Shown here piece by piece: positions 29,902-31,453 of a stretch of 31,453 nt of DNA. The stretch is from positions 1-31,453 of the IMG/VR virus record IMGVR_UViG_3300017605_000429. One strand, 5' to 3'. How positions within the stretch are numbered: position 1 is the first letter of the stretch; each line of letters starts with the position of its first letter. The notes beneath the pieces were generated by a model. The model was not told the DNA's origin. It searched no databases and saw only the letters and a list, made by a program, of their open reading frames with translations. Made by a program: the position numbers and the translations under genes. The DNA comes from a virus.

Positions 29902-29928
29902 GGGGAGGGCACGGTGGGCACCCTCCCC
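29902..29928 (-). other. GC-rich hairpin just after the early gene stop
   Basis: GGGGAGGG (plus strand 29902-29909) and CCCTCCCC (29921-29928) form an eight-pair stem with an 11-base loop, eight nt after the stop of the gene at 29937. No T-run follows in minus direction. It may stabilise the 3' end or weaken transcription into the VPLPA-CTERM gene. Confidence 0.4.
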
Positions 29929-29936
29929 CTTTGACG

Positions 29937-30467
29937 TTATTGGGCCTGCGCAGAGTCGAGCAGTTCGTGGACCGAGGCCATAGCCTCCTTGGCCGTCGCG
30001 CGCTCGGTCTCGATCTGCTGGCGGGCAATCGAGATGATCTTGCCGTTCTCGCCCTGCATCTCGAGGAGGGCCTTCGCGGCCTGGGAAATCCTCGACGCGG
30101 GCCAAGCGTCAGCGTCCATGCCCTTCGCCTTGACCGCGTTGCGAACCAGCTCGCGAGCCATGTTCATTGCAGTGGTCATGACCGGGTCGCCCCTGAAGCC
30201 GCCGCCGCCAGTGCGAACGCCGAACTGGTAGTCATTGGCATAGTCATCGAGCTGCTGTTGCAGGGTCTCGTGGGGGACTCCGGCCTCCGCGCCGTCCCGA
30301 ACCTTCGAGGCGAAATTATTGCGGAGGTTCTCGTGAAAGGTCTGGTTCAGGGCCGATGCCTCACCGTCGTTGAGTGAGTGTCCAGCCGCGTACCGAATAG
30401 GGACTCGAAAGGCCTGTCCCTGGATAGTGATTTGATCGTAGTTGCCGCTACCATTACCGTCTGCCAT
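29937..30467 (-). CDS. Conserved-type early phage protein of unknown function (176 aa)
   Basis: The start is the ATG at 30467 with GAGGAGG seven bases upstream; a longer frame to 30512 would run through the leader. The product MADGNGSGNYDQITIQGQAF has a recognisable block LNQTFHENLRNNFASKVRDG (about residues 40-60) and DDYANDYQFGVRTGGGGFRG (about 75-95), seen in many podophage early proteins without known function. A helical C-terminal half (AKALLEMQGENGKIISIARQ) follows. It stands first behind the predicted sigma70-type promoter, so strong early expression is expected. Small size, acidic helices and position would fit an ssDNA-related or host-takeover role, which is speculation. Confidence 0.75.
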   Translation of the reverse strand: MADGNGSGNYDQITIQGQAFRVPIRYAAGHSLNDGEASALNQTFHENLRNNFASKVRDGAEAGVPHETLQQQLDDYANDYQFGVRTGGGGFRGDPVMTTAMNMARELVRNAVKAKGMDADAWPASRISQAAKALLEMQGENGKIISIARQQIETERATAKEAMASVHELLDSAQAQ

Positions 30468-30485
30468 AGTAACCTCCTCGTTGAA

Positions 30486-30499
30486 GGGGCATTTGCCCC
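30486..30499 (-). other. 5'-leader hairpin
   Basis: On the minus strand GGGGCA, AA, TGCCCC gives a perfect six-pair stem 10 nt before the SD of the gene starting at 30467. It lies in the predicted leader of the early transcript and could protect the RNA 5' end or set ribosome access. Confidence 0.5.
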
Positions 30500-30510
30500 G
30501 GTTAAAAGTC

Positions 30511-30534
30511 ACCCATACGTGACTCGATATGGTT
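30511..30534 (-). promoter_or_regulatory. Operator-like dyad overlapping the predicted transcription start
   Basis: ACCCATA (30511-30517) and TATGGTT (30528-30534) form an inverted repeat with six of seven positions matching. Half sites CCATA/TATGG are the outer half sites of the capsid dyad at 6439. It covers the position where the promoter at 30536-30564 would start RNA, a normal place for a repressor site. Confidence 0.45.
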
Positions 30535-30535
30535 C

Positions 30536-30564
30536 ATTGGATCATATTTTTTGAGGTCTGTCAA
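30536..30564 (-). promoter_or_regulatory. Sigma70-like promoter for the leftward early genes
   Basis: On the minus strand a perfect TTGACA (30559-30564) is followed after 17 bases by TCCAAT (30536-30541, four of six to TATAAT); TATGAT at closer spacing overlaps it. It lies 30 nt after the helicase stop and about 70 nt before the ATG at 30467. It would drive the genes from 30467 to the left with host RNA polymerase. Confidence 0.6.
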
Positions 30565-30595
30565 CAACAATCGACCGAGAACCCACATTTATTTT

Positions 30596-31453
30596 TCAGT
30601 CGGTCTCGCCCTGGAAGCCGTCCATCCTCACAAAGTAGAGGGCAACCTTGGCTCTGGTTTCGATGACGTAGCGGACGTTCTTTTCTTGCTCGAGGGCCTC
30701 TCCTTCTTTTGACCATGGTGAGGGGATGCGATGAGGGTCCAAGTGATATACAGTGTCCCACTCGAGGCCTTTCGCCTTGTGCCCACTAAGAAGCTGTATT
30801 GGCCCCTGCGCCTTAAAGAGAGTTTCACAGTACGCAATTGCTGCACCCAAAGTTGGCCCGAACCCTGCGAAAACTCGCAGACATTCAGCACGATCCGCGA
30901 CAGATCCTGAGTCACGCGCTTTCGCGAGCTTCTCGTTTTCCCAGAGGTCGATGGCATCATACACCTGTTGCTGTGGCATGTTGAGGTCGCAGTTAGCCGC
31001 GGGCCCGCCGAGCTTTTTCAGAGCCTTGACCAGCTGAGGACCAAGGTCAGTCCCAACAAGATGAACACCGCGGCCACTCCTAAGTAAGCTAAGGGCGCAT
31101 CGAAGTAGAGGAGCATTGTTCCTGCAAATAATAGCAGAATTATCAGGTATAGCATCCCCGCTCCATTCCTCTAGAGTTTCGACCCGGCCCTCGGCCGCCC
31201 ACGAGGGCCACTTCATATGCGGGACGCGCCAGTGAGCGTTCTCTACGACCGCGATAGGGCACCGAAACGAGACACTGAGTGTCATCTCGTGCATGTCGAA
31301 GGTCTCTTTCAGGAGCTGCATCGACCTCGTGTCCGCGCCGCGGAAAGCGTAGATCGACTGCCAGGGATCGCCCACCGCGATAAGCTGCGTGTTCGGCCCT
31401 ATGAGCTTTGATACCATGACATGCTGCAGGCGATTGAGGTCTTGGGCCTCATC
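30596..31453 (-). CDS. UvrD/PcrA-like SF1 helicase, C-terminal part (5' truncated by window edge)
   Basis: The frame is open to the window edge: the last bases of the window read DEAQDLNRLQHV on the minus strand, which is helicase motif II (DEAQD), so the ATG at 31417 is internal. Following motifs are GDPWQSIYAFRGAD (III), VSFRCPIAVVEN (IV), LLSGHKAKGLEWDTVYHLDP (V) and RYVIETRAKVALYFVRM (VI). This is an ATP-dependent 3'-5' DNA helicase for phage replication or recombination. The N-terminal Walker A part lies outside. The stop TGA is at 30596-30598, followed by the early promoter of the next genes. Confidence 0.9.
   Translation of the reverse strand, partial: DEAQDLNRLQHVMVSKLIGPNTQLIAVGDPWQSIYAFRGADTRSMQLLKETFDMHEMTLSVSFRCPIAVVENAHWRVPHMKWPSWAAEGRVETLEEWSGDAIPDNSAIICRNNAPLLRCALSLLRSGRGVHLVGTDLGPQLVKALKKLGGPAANCDLNMPQQQVYDAIDLWENEKLAKARDSGSVADRAECLRVFAGFGPTLGAAIAYCETLFKAQGPIQLLSGHKAKGLEWDTVYHLDPHRIPSPWSKEGEALEQEKNVRYVIETRAKVALYFVRMDGFQGETD

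Noticed and set aside
29736-29936. Own promoter for the VPLPA-CTERM gene in the 201-nt gap
   Set aside because: Only poor -35/-10 pairs (such as TTGCCG or TTGCAA with no good -10) are visible, so none is claimed.

Overview
The window reads as part of a double-stranded DNA phage genome (or an intact prophage-like contig) with a short-tailed, P22-like podovirus virion plan. Nearly every base is coding, genes overlap by 1-30 nt through ATGA/TAATG junctions, and no tRNA, rRNA, CRISPR, integrase or insertion sequence is visible. The host cannot be named. One phage gene encodes a protein with a signal peptide and a C-terminal VPLPA-type exosortase sorting signal, which points to a Gram-negative, exosortase-bearing, probably alphaproteobacterial host (inference).

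Positions 1-18821, plus strand, hold the virion and lysis module. In order: the tail of an Ig-like domain protein; a large protein built from about two dozen D-x-D-x-F-F-x-P repeats; the portal; a possible SleB-like hydrolase; four very small genes, two of them membrane proteins; a scaffold; the N4-gp56/DUF4043-type major capsid protein; and a decoration-like protein. After a terminator-like hairpin come a small acidic protein, a fibre-like protein, a gp4-like adaptor, a gp10-like hub protein, a coiled-coil needle-like protein, three probable ejection (internal virion) proteins, a collar/tip fibre with seven HxH motifs, a small structural protein, an endolysin, and a one-TM spanin-like protein. 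The block from gp4-like to the three ejection proteins keeps the P22 order 4-10-26-7/20/16.

Positions 18793-31453, minus strand, hold the replication, recombination and accessory module. It meets the late module tail to tail with a 29-nt coding overlap. In transcription order (right to left): an SF1 UvrD-like helicase cut by the window edge; a promoter-operator region; a conserved-looking early protein of unknown function; the VPLPA-CTERM secreted protein; a run of very small genes, including a coiled-coil protein and a probable ribbon-helix-helix protein; a Cas4/RecB-like Fe-S nuclease; a Sak4-like RecA-fold ATPase; a DUF669-like putative ssDNA-binding protein; small Cys-rich and membrane peptides; a ParB-DNA methyltransferase fusion; an HNH endonuclease; and then a broken-up replicase. 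The replicase consists of a uracil-DNA-glycosylase plus exonuclease protein, a KTSC-domain protein, and a family A polymerase that still carries the last exonuclease motif. A DUF3987-like ATPase follows.

The least expected signals are: (1) the family A polymerase split inside its proofreading domain by a KTSC gene next to an HNH gene; (2) a phage-borne exosortase substrate; (3) a 33-bp dyad ahead of the capsid gene, with a second copy ahead of a minus-strand early gene and a related dyad on a sigma70-like promoter; and (4) the D-x-D-repeat protein next to the portal.
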